Below are positions 1 to 5,210 of a stretch of 5,210 bases of DNA, in pieces. A program made the translations under genes and the position numbers. The notes below the pieces were generated by a model that was not told where the DNA came from, did not search any database, and worked only from the letters and a program-made list of their open reading frames with translations. This DNA is from Anaerolineales bacterium (GTDB lineage Bacteria > Chloroflexota > Anaerolineae > Anaerolineales > UBA4823), in contig JAQUAE010000161.1 in the NCBI GenBank assembly GCA_028687395.1, forward strand, positions 1 to 5,210, read 5' to 3'. How positions within the stretch are numbered: the stretch's first letter is position 1; each line of letters begins with the position of its first letter.

Positions 1-164
1 GCCAGGGCATCAACGCCCGGCGGCGTTTCCTTCAAGATGTAATGCAAGCCCATGGCGCTGCCGCCCATGTACTTGCGGTAGAAGGCCTCCCCCGGCTCTT
101 CGACTTCCAGGCTGGCCTTGGTCAAGTCGAGGCGTAGTAACTTTCCGTTATAACCAAATGGCAT
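1..164 (-). CDS. Aldehyde:ferredoxin oxidoreductase, N-terminal fragment (runs off the window)
   Basis: The 54 readable residues begin MPFGYNGKLLRLDLTKASLE and continue to a YMGGSAMG stretch (about residues 35-42) and then LKETPPGVDAL. This is the usual opening of tungsten-containing aldehyde:ferredoxin oxidoreductases: a G-(Y/W)-x-G-K-x-L-R-x-(D/N)-L-T strand, then Y-x-G-G-x-x-x-G, then P-P-G-V-D-x-L. Members are cytoplasmic enzymes of about 600 residues that oxidise aldehydes to carboxylates using a W- or Mo-bis-pterin and a [4Fe-4S] cluster, passing electrons to ferredoxin. The pterin and cluster ligands lie outside the window, so metal, substrate and intactness cannot be judged. The ATG at 164 is preceded by AAGGAGG with a 5-nt spacer, which fixes the start. 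The gene is downstream of the symporter at 312-1886, separated by 147 nt containing a possible promoter, so it may be transcribed both by read-through and on its own. Here GGSAMG stands where many members have GGRGLG. Family call is fairly secure; subfamily is unknown. Confidence 0.82.
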   Translation of the reverse strand, partial: MPFGYNGKLLRLDLTKASLEVEEPGEAFYRKYMGGSAMGLHYILKETPPGVDAL

Positions 165-169
165 CTCAA

Positions 170-176
170 CCTCCTT
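170..176 (-). promoter_or_regulatory. Ribosome binding site of the aldehyde:ferredoxin oxidoreductase gene
   Basis: AAGGAGG on the minus strand lies 5 nt before the ATG at 164. It is a near-perfect anti-16S complement and supports that ATG as the true start. Confidence 0.8.
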
Positions 177-204
177 AGCTCAGGTTCCAGTATTCAACTT
201 CCAG

Positions 205-226
205 CGCGCCTGGCCTTCAAGGCGCG
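205..226 (-). other. GC hairpin in the leader of the oxidoreductase gene
   Basis: CGCGCC (205-210) and GGCGCG (221-226) form a perfect 6-bp all-GC stem with a 10-nt loop. On the minus strand it is not followed by a T-run, so it is a poor intrinsic terminator for the upstream symporter gene. It lies between the putative -10 box and the ribosome binding site, so it would fall inside the 5' leader of the downstream mRNA. It could be a leader structure or a chance fold in GC-rich DNA. On the plus strand a 7-T run occurs at 249-255, too far from the stem to make a convincing terminator. Confidence 0.35.
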
Positions 227-276
227 TCCCCAGCAGGTTGTTATCCAATTTTTTTCTGATTGCCCCTTCACAGGCG

Positions 277-305
277 ATTATATTCGAAGGAGCAGTTACA
301 TTCAC
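277..305 (-). promoter_or_regulatory. Possible sigma-70-type promoter for the oxidoreductase gene
   Basis: On the minus strand a perfect TATAAT occupies 282-277. A 17-nt spacer separates it from GTGAAT at 305-300, which matches TTGACA at only three of six positions. There is no TGn extension. The site lies just past the symporter stop codon and about 113 nt before the oxidoreductase ATG. The -10 box is consensus and the -35 is weak, so this is a candidate based on position and the -10 match only. If real, it would let the oxidoreductase be expressed apart from the upstream genes. Confidence 0.35.
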
Positions 306-311
306 CTGACG

Positions 312-1886
312 TTATTTCTTGAACGGCCCGATTCCGAAGGGATTCTTCATATCGACCACCTTGCCATGCAGGTCGGTCAATACCTTGGGCGGGTCGATCT
401 TTTGCGTCGCCAGGGAGACGCCAATCAAGACCACCACCGACAGGAGGAATGCCGGCGTTGACGAGATATAGACGGCATCCCACACGGCGTCATCCACGAA
501 GCCCTCGCAGATTTCCAGTGTGTAGGGGTACCACAGGATTGCCATAATCACCCAGGAGATTGTGCCTGTGATCATCGAAGTCAGGGCGCCGATGTGATTG
601 GCTTTCTTCCAGTACATGCCGATGATATACGGGGCGACCATACCCACCAGGATGGCTGTGCAGCTTAACACAGCCAGGCGGTAGATGGTCTCCGCATACA
701 GAGCTATCAGCAAGCTGATTACACCGGTGATTAACAGGCTCAGGCGCGTCAACATAAGTTGAGTCTTATCCGAAATGTCCGGTTTGAAGACCTTGACGAT
801 GTTCTCGGTGAACATGGTTGCGCCAGCCAGCATCGAGCTATCCGAGGTGGACATCAAAGCCGAAGCCAGCGCGGCGATGAAGACCGCCACCAGGATGGGC
901 GGCAGGAACTTGAGCGCCATAGCCACCAGGACGAACTCGGTTTGCTCGACCTCCAGGTCGGGTCCAATCGCGCCAAAGGCAGCCAGACCCAGCAGGGGCG
1001 GGAGCACGCCCAACAGCAGGTACAGGATGGCGGCGAAATAGGTGGATTTGACAGCCGTGCCTTCATCCTTGGCGGCGCAGGTGCGCTGCAGGTAATCCTG
1101 GGCGGGGATGCTGCCCAGGCCGATCGCCATCCAGGCAGCCAGGTAATAGAAAATGCCATGCGTGCCCGTATAGCCCAGGTAACCCTCGTCCTTGACCGGC
1201 CACAGGGCAAACGGCTGCGAGCCATATTGGGCGCCTGCCAGGCCAAAGAAACTTTCCAGCCCGCCCACCTTGCTGACCACGATCCATGTGATGACGATCA
1301 GGCCGATGCCGATCAGGAACATCTGCAGGAAATCCAGCGCGGTGTCCGCCCACAAGCCGCCAGCCAGGGTGTAGACGGTGACCACCGTGGCGACCAGGAT
1401 CATCCCTGTGGCGAGCGGCCAGCCCAGCAGCACGTGCAGGATGCTGCCACCGGCGACAATTTGCGCTGCGGTCCACCCGAAGTAGGTGATGATCTGGATC
1501 ACCGCTCCGATGACCGACATGGCCTTACCGAAGCGCCGTTCGTAGAAGTCCATCAAGGTCAGGTATTCCGCCCGGCGCGCCAGGCGCACTACCAGGAAGC
1601 CGGAGAGAATCAGGCAGAGCGCCGCGCCGAAGGGGTCGAAGACCACCCCCTGGAATCCAAAGCGGTAGGCGCTAGCGCTGGAGCCCATCAGGGTCTCTGC
1701 GGCGAACCAGGTGGCCATAATCGAGGGGCCGGCCATCCATAACGGCAGCCGGCGACCGGCGACGACGTAATCCACCGTGGTCTCGACCTTGCGCGACGCC
1801 CAATACCCGATGATCAGGCGCACGACCAGGATCACCACGATGCCAGCGATGATCAGTGAGGCATATTCATACGGTTGGATATCCAT
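312..1886 (-). CDS. Sodium:solute symporter (SSS family), paralogue 1
   Basis: A 524-residue integral membrane carrier of the solute:sodium symporter family (TC 2.A.21; PutP/SGLT type, LeuT fold), expected to import a small organic solute with Na+. About 13 hydrophobic segments can be drawn, from residues 9-28 to 475-493. Residues 155-180, ending YTLAGGLWA, fit the family signature 1, and residues 423-443, starting GMYWKK and containing GA, fit signature 2 (patterns recalled from memory). ALASALMSTSDSS (339-351) is the TM8 segment; S346 and T347 align with the Na2-site Ser/Thr pair of PutP. The first core helix carries ATWFAAETLMG (58-68). The ATG at 1886 is chosen over a TTG one codon upstream because its spacing from GAGGAG (8 nt) is better and because the paralogue also begins MD..YEYA. 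The gene is 18 nt after the dehydrogenase, so the two are surely co-transcribed. The substrate cannot be read from sequence; an amine or amino acid is suggested by its neighbours only. Confidence 0.93.
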   Translation of the reverse strand: MDIQPYEYASLIIAGIVVILVVRLIIGYWASRKVETTVDYVVAGRRLPLWMAGPSIMATWFAAETLMGSSASAYRFGFQGVVFDPFGAALCLILSGFLVVRLARRAEYLTLMDFYERRFGKAMSVIGAVIQIITYFGWTAAQIVAGGSILHVLLGWPLATGMILVATVVTVYTLAGGLWADTALDFLQMFLIGIGLIVITWIVVSKVGGLESFFGLAGAQYGSQPFALWPVKDEGYLGYTGTHGIFYYLAAWMAIGLGSIPAQDYLQRTCAAKDEGTAVKSTYFAAILYLLLGVLPPLLGLAAFGAIGPDLEVEQTEFVLVAMALKFLPPILVAVFIAALASALMSTSDSSMLAGATMFTENIVKVFKPDISDKTQLMLTRLSLLITGVISLLIALYAETIYRLAVLSCTAILVGMVAPYIIGMYWKKANHIGALTSMITGTISWVIMAILWYPYTLEICEGFVDDAVWDAVYISSTPAFLLSVVVLIGVSLATQKIDPPKVLTDLHGKVVDMKNPFGIGPFKK

Positions 1887-1894
1887 CAAAATAT

Positions 1895-1900
1895 CTCCTC
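1895..1900 (-). promoter_or_regulatory. Ribosome binding site deciding the start of symporter paralogue 1
   Basis: GAGGAG lies 8 nt before the ATG at 1886 and 5 nt before the alternative TTG at 1889. A second SD-like AAGGAG overlaps the end of the dehydrogenase stop codon (1900-1905). The layout implies tight translational linkage of the two genes. Confidence 0.6.
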
Positions 1901-1904
1901 TCCT

Positions 1905-3113
1905 TTAGATTTCTTCCCTGATTTTGTAGGGGAACCCGTAGGCAGCCATCTTGTCGACGAAGGGTTTCGGGTCGAAGGCTTCCGGACCCAGGACGCCCTT
2001 CGCTTTCCACACCCCATGCTCGAGCAGGTCCCAGGCAATGACGGGGTTGAAAGCTGTTTGCGCCACAACCGCCTGGCAGCCCAGAGTGCGCATGCACTCC
2101 TCGTTATCCGCCACCTGGTAGAGGTACACCTGGCGAGGCTTGCCGTCTTTGACGCCCTTCACCCAGGTGCCGGCGCAGGTCTTGCCAAACATCCTGTCGC
2201 CCAGGTGCGCCGGGTCGGGCAGGCAAGCCGCCACCACGTCCCGCGGCGCCACACGCACTTCCTTCACCTGGATCTCTTCCTTGTTGTCCAGCCCAAGCAT
2301 CTTGAGCGTCTTGAGCACGTTGATGAACTGGTCTCCCAGGCCATACTTGAAGGTAACCCGCTTGCACTTCACCCAGCGCGGCACCAGCAGGACCTCTTCG
2401 TGCTCCACATTCACGCACTCCACTTTGCCGATACCCTCGGGAAACTCGAAAATCTCGGGTTCGGAGAAGGGTTGCGTGGTGAACCAGCCTTTGTCCTTCT
2501 CCCACACCACAGGCGGATTCAGGCACTCTTCGATGGTGGTCCAAATCGAGAAATTGGGGGCGAACTCGTAGCCGCGCACCTCCAGGTTGGCGCCATCCCG
2601 CACGCCGACCTCCTCGATTTCATCGAAGAGGAAATCCTGGGCGTAGCGGGCGAAAATGTCCGCCATGCCCGGCTCCACCCCCATGCCAAGGAACGCCAGC
2701 AAACCCTTCTTCTCCCATTTTTCGGCGCGCTCGAACTGGTAATCCCCCAGCTTGACGCCGCAATGGTTGAACGGATCTGTCGGATGCGGCTCGGAGAGCG
2801 TCATCGCCATGTCCATGTAATTGCAGCCATACTCGAAGGCGGCGTCGAAAATGGGCACGTTGAAGGACGGGTCGCAGGCGTTCATGATCAGGTCGACCTG
2901 GTGCTTCTTAGCCAGAGCGATGATCATGTCCTTCTGGTCAGCATCGACCCGCTCTGTGGGGAAACGTTTGTCGTCCTTGAGTTTGGCCTGCACTTCCTTC
3001 AAGCGCTCTCGGTTGTAATCCGAGAGAACGACTTTTTCCACCCAGGGTTGGGATTTGGCGATGACAGCGATCGCCTCGCCAACCCCCCCGACTCCAACCA
3101 GCAGTACCTTCAT
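1905..3113 (-). CDS. Saccharopine dehydrogenase-family oxidoreductase (carboxynorspermidine dehydrogenase-like)
   Basis: A 402-residue soluble NAD(P)-dependent enzyme. The protein opens directly with a Rossmann strand, MKVLLVGVGGVGEA (GxGGxG at residues 7-12), which supports the ATG at 3113. D32 at the end of the second strand would favour NAD over NADP. NACDPSFN (78-85) and GMGVEPGMADIF (143-154) are the family's conserved loops. The C-terminal domain has GTWVKGVKDGK (315-325) followed by VYLYQVADNEE, which in my recollection matches carboxynorspermidine dehydrogenase better than lysine 6-dehydrogenase or true saccharopine dehydrogenase. Family members join or split a secondary amine between an aldehyde and an amine or amino acid, by reduction or oxidation of a Schiff base. 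Two SD sites precede it: AAGGAGG at 10 nt and AAAGGA at 3 nt. It is followed at 18 nt by a symporter gene and preceded by a hairpin-rich 154-nt gap, so it probably opens its own transcript or follows partial read-through. No carboxynorspermidine decarboxylase (nspC) is in the window, so a polyamine synthesis role is not shown. Family sure; substrate open. Confidence 0.88.
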   Translation of the reverse strand: MKVLLVGVGGVGEAIAVIAKSQPWVEKVVLSDYNRERLKEVQAKLKDDKRFPTERVDADQKDMIIALAKKHQVDLIMNACDPSFNVPIFDAAFEYGCNYMDMAMTLSEPHPTDPFNHCGVKLGDYQFERAEKWEKKGLLAFLGMGVEPGMADIFARYAQDFLFDEIEEVGVRDGANLEVRGYEFAPNFSIWTTIEECLNPPVVWEKDKGWFTTQPFSEPEIFEFPEGIGKVECVNVEHEEVLLVPRWVKCKRVTFKYGLGDQFINVLKTLKMLGLDNKEEIQVKEVRVAPRDVVAACLPDPAHLGDRMFGKTCAGTWVKGVKDGKPRQVYLYQVADNEECMRTLGCQAVVAQTAFNPVIAWDLLEHGVWKAKGVLGPEAFDPKPFVDKMAAYGFPYKIREEI

Positions 3114-3164
3114 ATATCCTTTGCCTCCTTATGAATGCTATCCCCGAAGAGACGTAAGAACGCT

Positions 3165-3201
3165 CCAGGGATACCACACCCCGGATCGGGTGAAACCCTG
3201 G
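3165..3201 (-). other. Nested hairpin in the leader upstream of the dehydrogenase gene
   Basis: An outer 6-bp stem, CCAGGG (3165-3170) with CCCTGG (3196-3201), encloses an inner 5-bp stem, CACCC (3177-3181) with GGGTG (3188-3192), closing a 6-nt loop. An asymmetric internal loop (6 nt and 3 nt) separates the two stems. It sits about 50 nt before the dehydrogenase ATG. It lacks a T-run in the minus direction, so it is not a standard terminator. It could be a leader RNA structure or an operator-like dyad; no known riboswitch class is recognised. Confidence 0.35.
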
Positions 3202-3223
3202 TCGATGATGAGAGCATAAAGCA

Positions 3224-3257
3224 GGGTGGGCAACGCGCCAGAGCGCGTTGCCCACCC
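3224..3257 (-). terminator. Perfect 15-bp hairpin after the symporter paralogue 2 stop codon
   Basis: GGGTGGGCAACGCGC (3224-3238) is exactly complementary to GCGCGTTGCCCACCC (3243-3257) with a 4-nt CAGA loop. It begins 10 nt after the TAA of the upstream symporter. In the minus direction it is followed by TGCTTTATGC, a weak and interrupted T-tract, so termination may be partial, or the stem may mainly protect the 3' end of the mRNA. A GGGTGGGCAA...TTGCCCACCC palindrome also resembles dispersed palindromic repeats known in many bacteria, so it may be a mobile or REP-like element that has come to serve here. It separates the aminotransferase-symporter pair from the dehydrogenase-symporter pair. 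Confidence 0.65.
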
Positions 3258-3267
3258 GTGTGTGAGA

Positions 3268-4878
3268 TTAATCCCCTGAGACGGCCTCCTCGCTCTTGCC
3301 GCTCAAAGCATCCTTCAGGGGTAGAATGCCCAGGCGCCTGGTCATCGCCATCGGCTTGCCATCCACGTCAGTGAGCTGGCGAGGCGCATCTTGCTTTTGG
3401 GTGACCAGCGAAACGACAATCATCAGCACCACCGAGATCACGAAGGCGGGCGTTGACCCGATGTACACAGCGTCCCAAAAACCGCACTCGAAATCCCCTG
3501 CGCAGGCTTCTATCGTGGTGGAGAAGTAGTAAATCACCAGAAAAATCCAGGAGATGAGCCCGCCCAAGAAGGCTGCCACCGCCCCGCTACGGTTGGCTTT
3601 CTTCCAATACATGCCAAAGGCAAAGGGCGTGAACAACCCGACCAACAAGATCGACCAGGCGACCATAGCCAGGCGGTAGATCGTGCCAGCTATCAGCGCG
3701 ATGGTGATGCTGATCAAGCCAATCACCAGCACCATGATGCGCGTCCAGCGCAGCTTGTCCTTATCGGTGAGGTCCTTCTTGAAGAAGGGCAGGATGTTTT
3801 CGGTGACTACCGAGGCGCCAGCCAGCACCGAGGAATCCGAGGTGCTCATCAACGCCGAAGCCAACGCGGCGATGAAAAGCGCCACCAGGACGGGGTGCAG
3901 TGTCTGCATCGCCGCTGATACCAGCAAGAACTCGGTGTTTTCAGGCAGGATATTGGGGTTCAACTTGAACATCATGATCCCGATCAGGGGCGACATCACA
4001 CCGAAGATCAGGTAAAGGGCGCCAGCCATGTAGGTGCCCCACACCGAGACGGCTTCGTTCTTGGCCGCCATCGAGCGCTGCATCAGGTCCTGAGCCGGGA
4101 CGCTTCCCAGGCCGACCGCCATCCAGGCCGCCAACCAGTAGAAGATGCCTATTATCCCGGTATACCCCAGGTAGCCTTCCCCTTCTATAGGTAACAAGGT
4201 GAAAGGCTCGGAGACATATAATGAGCCGGCATCGGTGAACATACCCTCGAAGCCACCCACTGCTCCCAAAACGCCGACGAAAATCAGCGTGATGCCGCCC
4301 GCGGTCAGGAACATCTGCATGAAGTCCAGCAAGGTGTCCGCCCATAATCCGCCCATCATGGTGTACACCGTCACGATGATGGCCACCATGATCATCCCAG
4401 TAGAGACCGGCCAGCCGAGCAGGGCATGCACGATGTTACCCCCTGCCACAATTTGCGCCCCCGTCCAGGCGAAGTAGGTCACCAACTGGATGATAGAGCC
4501 AAGCAGCCCCATACCTTTTCCGTAACGGCGATCGAAGAAGTCGATCAACGTCAGGTAGCGCGCCCGGCGCATCATGCGGATGAACAGGAAGCCGGATAAG
4601 AAGAGGCAGAACGCTGCGCCGAAGGGATCGAACACAACGCCCTGCAAACCGTACTGGTAAGCGGTCGAGCTGGCGCCCATCAAGGTCTCAGCGGCGAACC
4701 AGGTCGCCATGATCGAAGCGCCCGCCAGGTAGATCGGCAGCCTCCGGCCAGCCACGATGAAGTCGACGTTGTCTTTCACCCGCCGGGAAGCGTACCAACC
4801 AATTGCCAGGCGGATCACGAAGAACACCACGATCCCGACGATGACCAGCCAGGCGTATTCGTAACCACCCAGATCCAT
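3268..4878 (-). CDS. Sodium:solute symporter (SSS family), paralogue 2
   Basis: A 536-residue member of the same solute:sodium symporter group as the protein at 312-1886. The two align without gaps for the first 300 residues at roughly 60% identity by eye. Shared features sit at the same positions: ATWFAAETLMG (58-68), the VVFDPFG turn (81-87), YTMMGGLWA (172-180), PAQD (261-264), and ALASALMSTSDSS (338-350, with S345 and T346 at the expected Na2 site). Both family signatures are met only approximately here: V158 in the first, and F at residue 436 in the second. It has about 13 membrane segments. Differences that might reflect substrate choice or regulation are a loop with two cysteines, CAGDFEC (459-465), and a longer, polar C-terminal tail (about 520-536). 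The ATG at 4878 follows AGGAGG (4884-4889) by 5 nt. It lies 29 nt after the aminotransferase stop, so the two are probably one operon that ends at the strong hairpin. Substrate unknown. Confidence 0.93.
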   Translation of the reverse strand: MDLGGYEYAWLVIVGIVVFFVIRLAIGWYASRRVKDNVDFIVAGRRLPIYLAGASIMATWFAAETLMGASSTAYQYGLQGVVFDPFGAAFCLFLSGFLFIRMMRRARYLTLIDFFDRRYGKGMGLLGSIIQLVTYFAWTGAQIVAGGNIVHALLGWPVSTGMIMVAIIVTVYTMMGGLWADTLLDFMQMFLTAGGITLIFVGVLGAVGGFEGMFTDAGSLYVSEPFTLLPIEGEGYLGYTGIIGIFYWLAAWMAVGLGSVPAQDLMQRSMAAKNEAVSVWGTYMAGALYLIFGVMSPLIGIMMFKLNPNILPENTEFLLVSAAMQTLHPVLVALFIAALASALMSTSDSSVLAGASVVTENILPFFKKDLTDKDKLRWTRIMVLVIGLISITIALIAGTIYRLAMVAWSILLVGLFTPFAFGMYWKKANRSGAVAAFLGGLISWIFLVIYYFSTTIEACAGDFECGFWDAVYIGSTPAFVISVVLMIVVSLVTQKQDAPRQLTDVDGKPMAMTRRLGILPLKDALSGKSEEAVSGD

Positions 4879-4883
4879 AATAG

Positions 4884-4889
4884 CCTCCT
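4884..4889 (-). promoter_or_regulatory. Ribosome binding site of symporter paralogue 2
   Basis: AGGAGG lies 5 nt before the ATG at 4878, inside the 29-nt gap after the aminotransferase stop. It supports the chosen start. Confidence 0.75.
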
Positions 4890-4907
4890 AAGATGTTAAA
4901 AGGTAAA

Positions 4908-5210
4908 CTAGGCGATTTCCTTCAAGGTATCCTGAAGCCGGTTAAGCACCTCATCGATCTGCGCGCGGGTGATCACCAACGGCGGTTCGATGCGCACGGT
5001 GTGGGCGCTGGTCAGGGTGCCTGCGACCAGGACGCCGCGTTTGAACAGACCCGCGGCAACTTTGTAGCCAACCTCGGGTTCGTGGAAGTGTTGCCCGATG
5101 AGCAATCCCTTGCCCGTGACGCTCTTGTAGATTTTGGGATATTGTTCTGCCAGCTCTTTGAGCTTTGCGATCAGGTAATCACCCTTCTCCGCAGCCTGCT
5201 CCCACAGCCG
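4908..5210 (-). CDS. Class III (PLP-dependent) aminotransferase, C-terminal fragment, putrescine aminotransferase-like
   Basis: The reading frame is open from the window edge to a TAG at 4908-4910 and gives the last 100 residues, starting RLWEQAAEKGDYL. VTGKGLLIGQHF (about residues 31-42) is the class III 'G-x-G-(L/M)-(L/M)-x-(G/A)' strand. GVLVAGTLTSAHTVRIEPPL near the C-terminus closely resembles E. coli putrescine aminotransferase (PatA), which has LVAGTLNN..TIRIEPPL (from memory). Such enzymes move a terminal amino group from a diamine or omega-amino acid to 2-oxoglutarate or pyruvate, giving an aldehyde. The PLP-binding lysine and the N-terminal two-thirds lie outside the window, so intactness and exact substrate cannot be tested; acetylornithine, GABA or lysine aminotransferase remain possible. 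It is the most upstream gene seen and is followed closely by a symporter, suggesting import and transamination of the same compound. Confidence 0.85.
   Translation of the reverse strand, partial: RLWEQAAEKGDYLIAKLKELAEQYPKIYKSVTGKGLLIGQHFHEPEVGYKVAAGLFKRGVLVAGTLTSAHTVRIEPPLVITRAQIDEVLNRLQDTLKEIA

Noticed and set aside
205..255. Plus-strand intrinsic terminator (GC stem plus 7-T run)
   Set aside because: The T-run starts more than 20 nt after the stem, and no plus-strand gene ends there.
759..1742. A 327-codon plus-strand open reading frame opposite symporter 1
   Set aside because: It is a shadow in the same antisense register; the product is a Gln/Asp/Arg-rich string without domain features, whereas the minus-strand frame encodes a clear SSS carrier.
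1887..1889. TTG as the start of symporter 1
   Set aside because: It adds one residue and sits only 5 nt from the ribosome binding site; the ATG at 1886 has 8-nt spacing and matches the paralogue's N-terminus.
1875..3134. A 419-codon plus-strand open reading frame opposite the dehydrogenase gene
   Set aside because: It is in exact codon register with the minus-strand gene, so its stops would be reverse complements of TTA, CTA and TCA. Those rare Leu/Ser codons are simply not used in the real gene. The translated product is His- and Leu-rich with no recognisable domain.
3114..3223. Promoter or lysine riboswitch upstream of the dehydrogenase gene
   Set aside because: No -10/-35 pair with acceptable spacing was found by eye, and the leader is too short and lacks the multi-helix core of the lysine riboswitch.
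5103..5105. TTG as the start of a separate 65-residue protein at 4908-5105
   Set aside because: The frame stays open to the window edge and the upstream residues continue the class III aminotransferase fold, so this is an internal leucine codon of a larger gene.

Overview
The window looks like a stretch of a bacterial chromosome of moderately high G+C. Genes are closely packed, Shine-Dalgarno sites are strong (AGGAGG type), and all five genes lie on the minus strand, so transcription runs from high to low coordinates. The start of a tungsten/molybdopterin aldehyde:ferredoxin oxidoreductase points to an anaerobic, ferredoxin-based metabolism. The general style fits an uncultured anaerobe such as an Anaerolineae-type Chloroflexota, but that taxonomic guess is from memory and weak.

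Layout in transcription order. (1) 5210-4908 is the C-terminal 100 residues of a class III (PLP) aminotransferase that most resembles putrescine aminotransferase. (2) 4878-3268 is a complete sodium:solute symporter (SSS family, 536 aa), 29 nt downstream of (1). (3) 3267-3114 is a 154-nt gap holding a perfect 15-bp hairpin just after the symporter stop, and a second nested hairpin nearer the next gene. (4) 3113-1905 is a complete saccharopine-dehydrogenase-family oxidoreductase (402 aa), whose C-terminal half reads like carboxynorspermidine dehydrogenase. (5) 1886-312 is a second SSS symporter (524 aa), paralogous to the first and only 18 nt downstream of the dehydrogenase. (6) 311-165 is a 147-nt gap with a consensus -10 box (TATAAT) and a GC hairpin. 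(7) 164-1 is the N-terminal 54 residues of an aldehyde:ferredoxin oxidoreductase.

The genes read as a catabolic or salvage locus for an amine or amino acid. Two Na+-coupled carriers would import the substrate(s). A PLP aminotransferase would turn a terminal amine into an aldehyde. A saccharopine-dehydrogenase-type enzyme would form or split a secondary amine between an amine and an aldehyde. An aldehyde:ferredoxin oxidoreductase could oxidise an aldehyde to the acid while reducing ferredoxin. The family assignments are well supported by sequence; the joint pathway and the substrate (polyamine, lysine or another diamino compound) are inference.

No RNA genes, insertion sequences, CRISPR arrays or broken genes were found, and no stretch longer than 300 bases lacks a gene. 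Several long plus-strand reading frames are antisense shadows.
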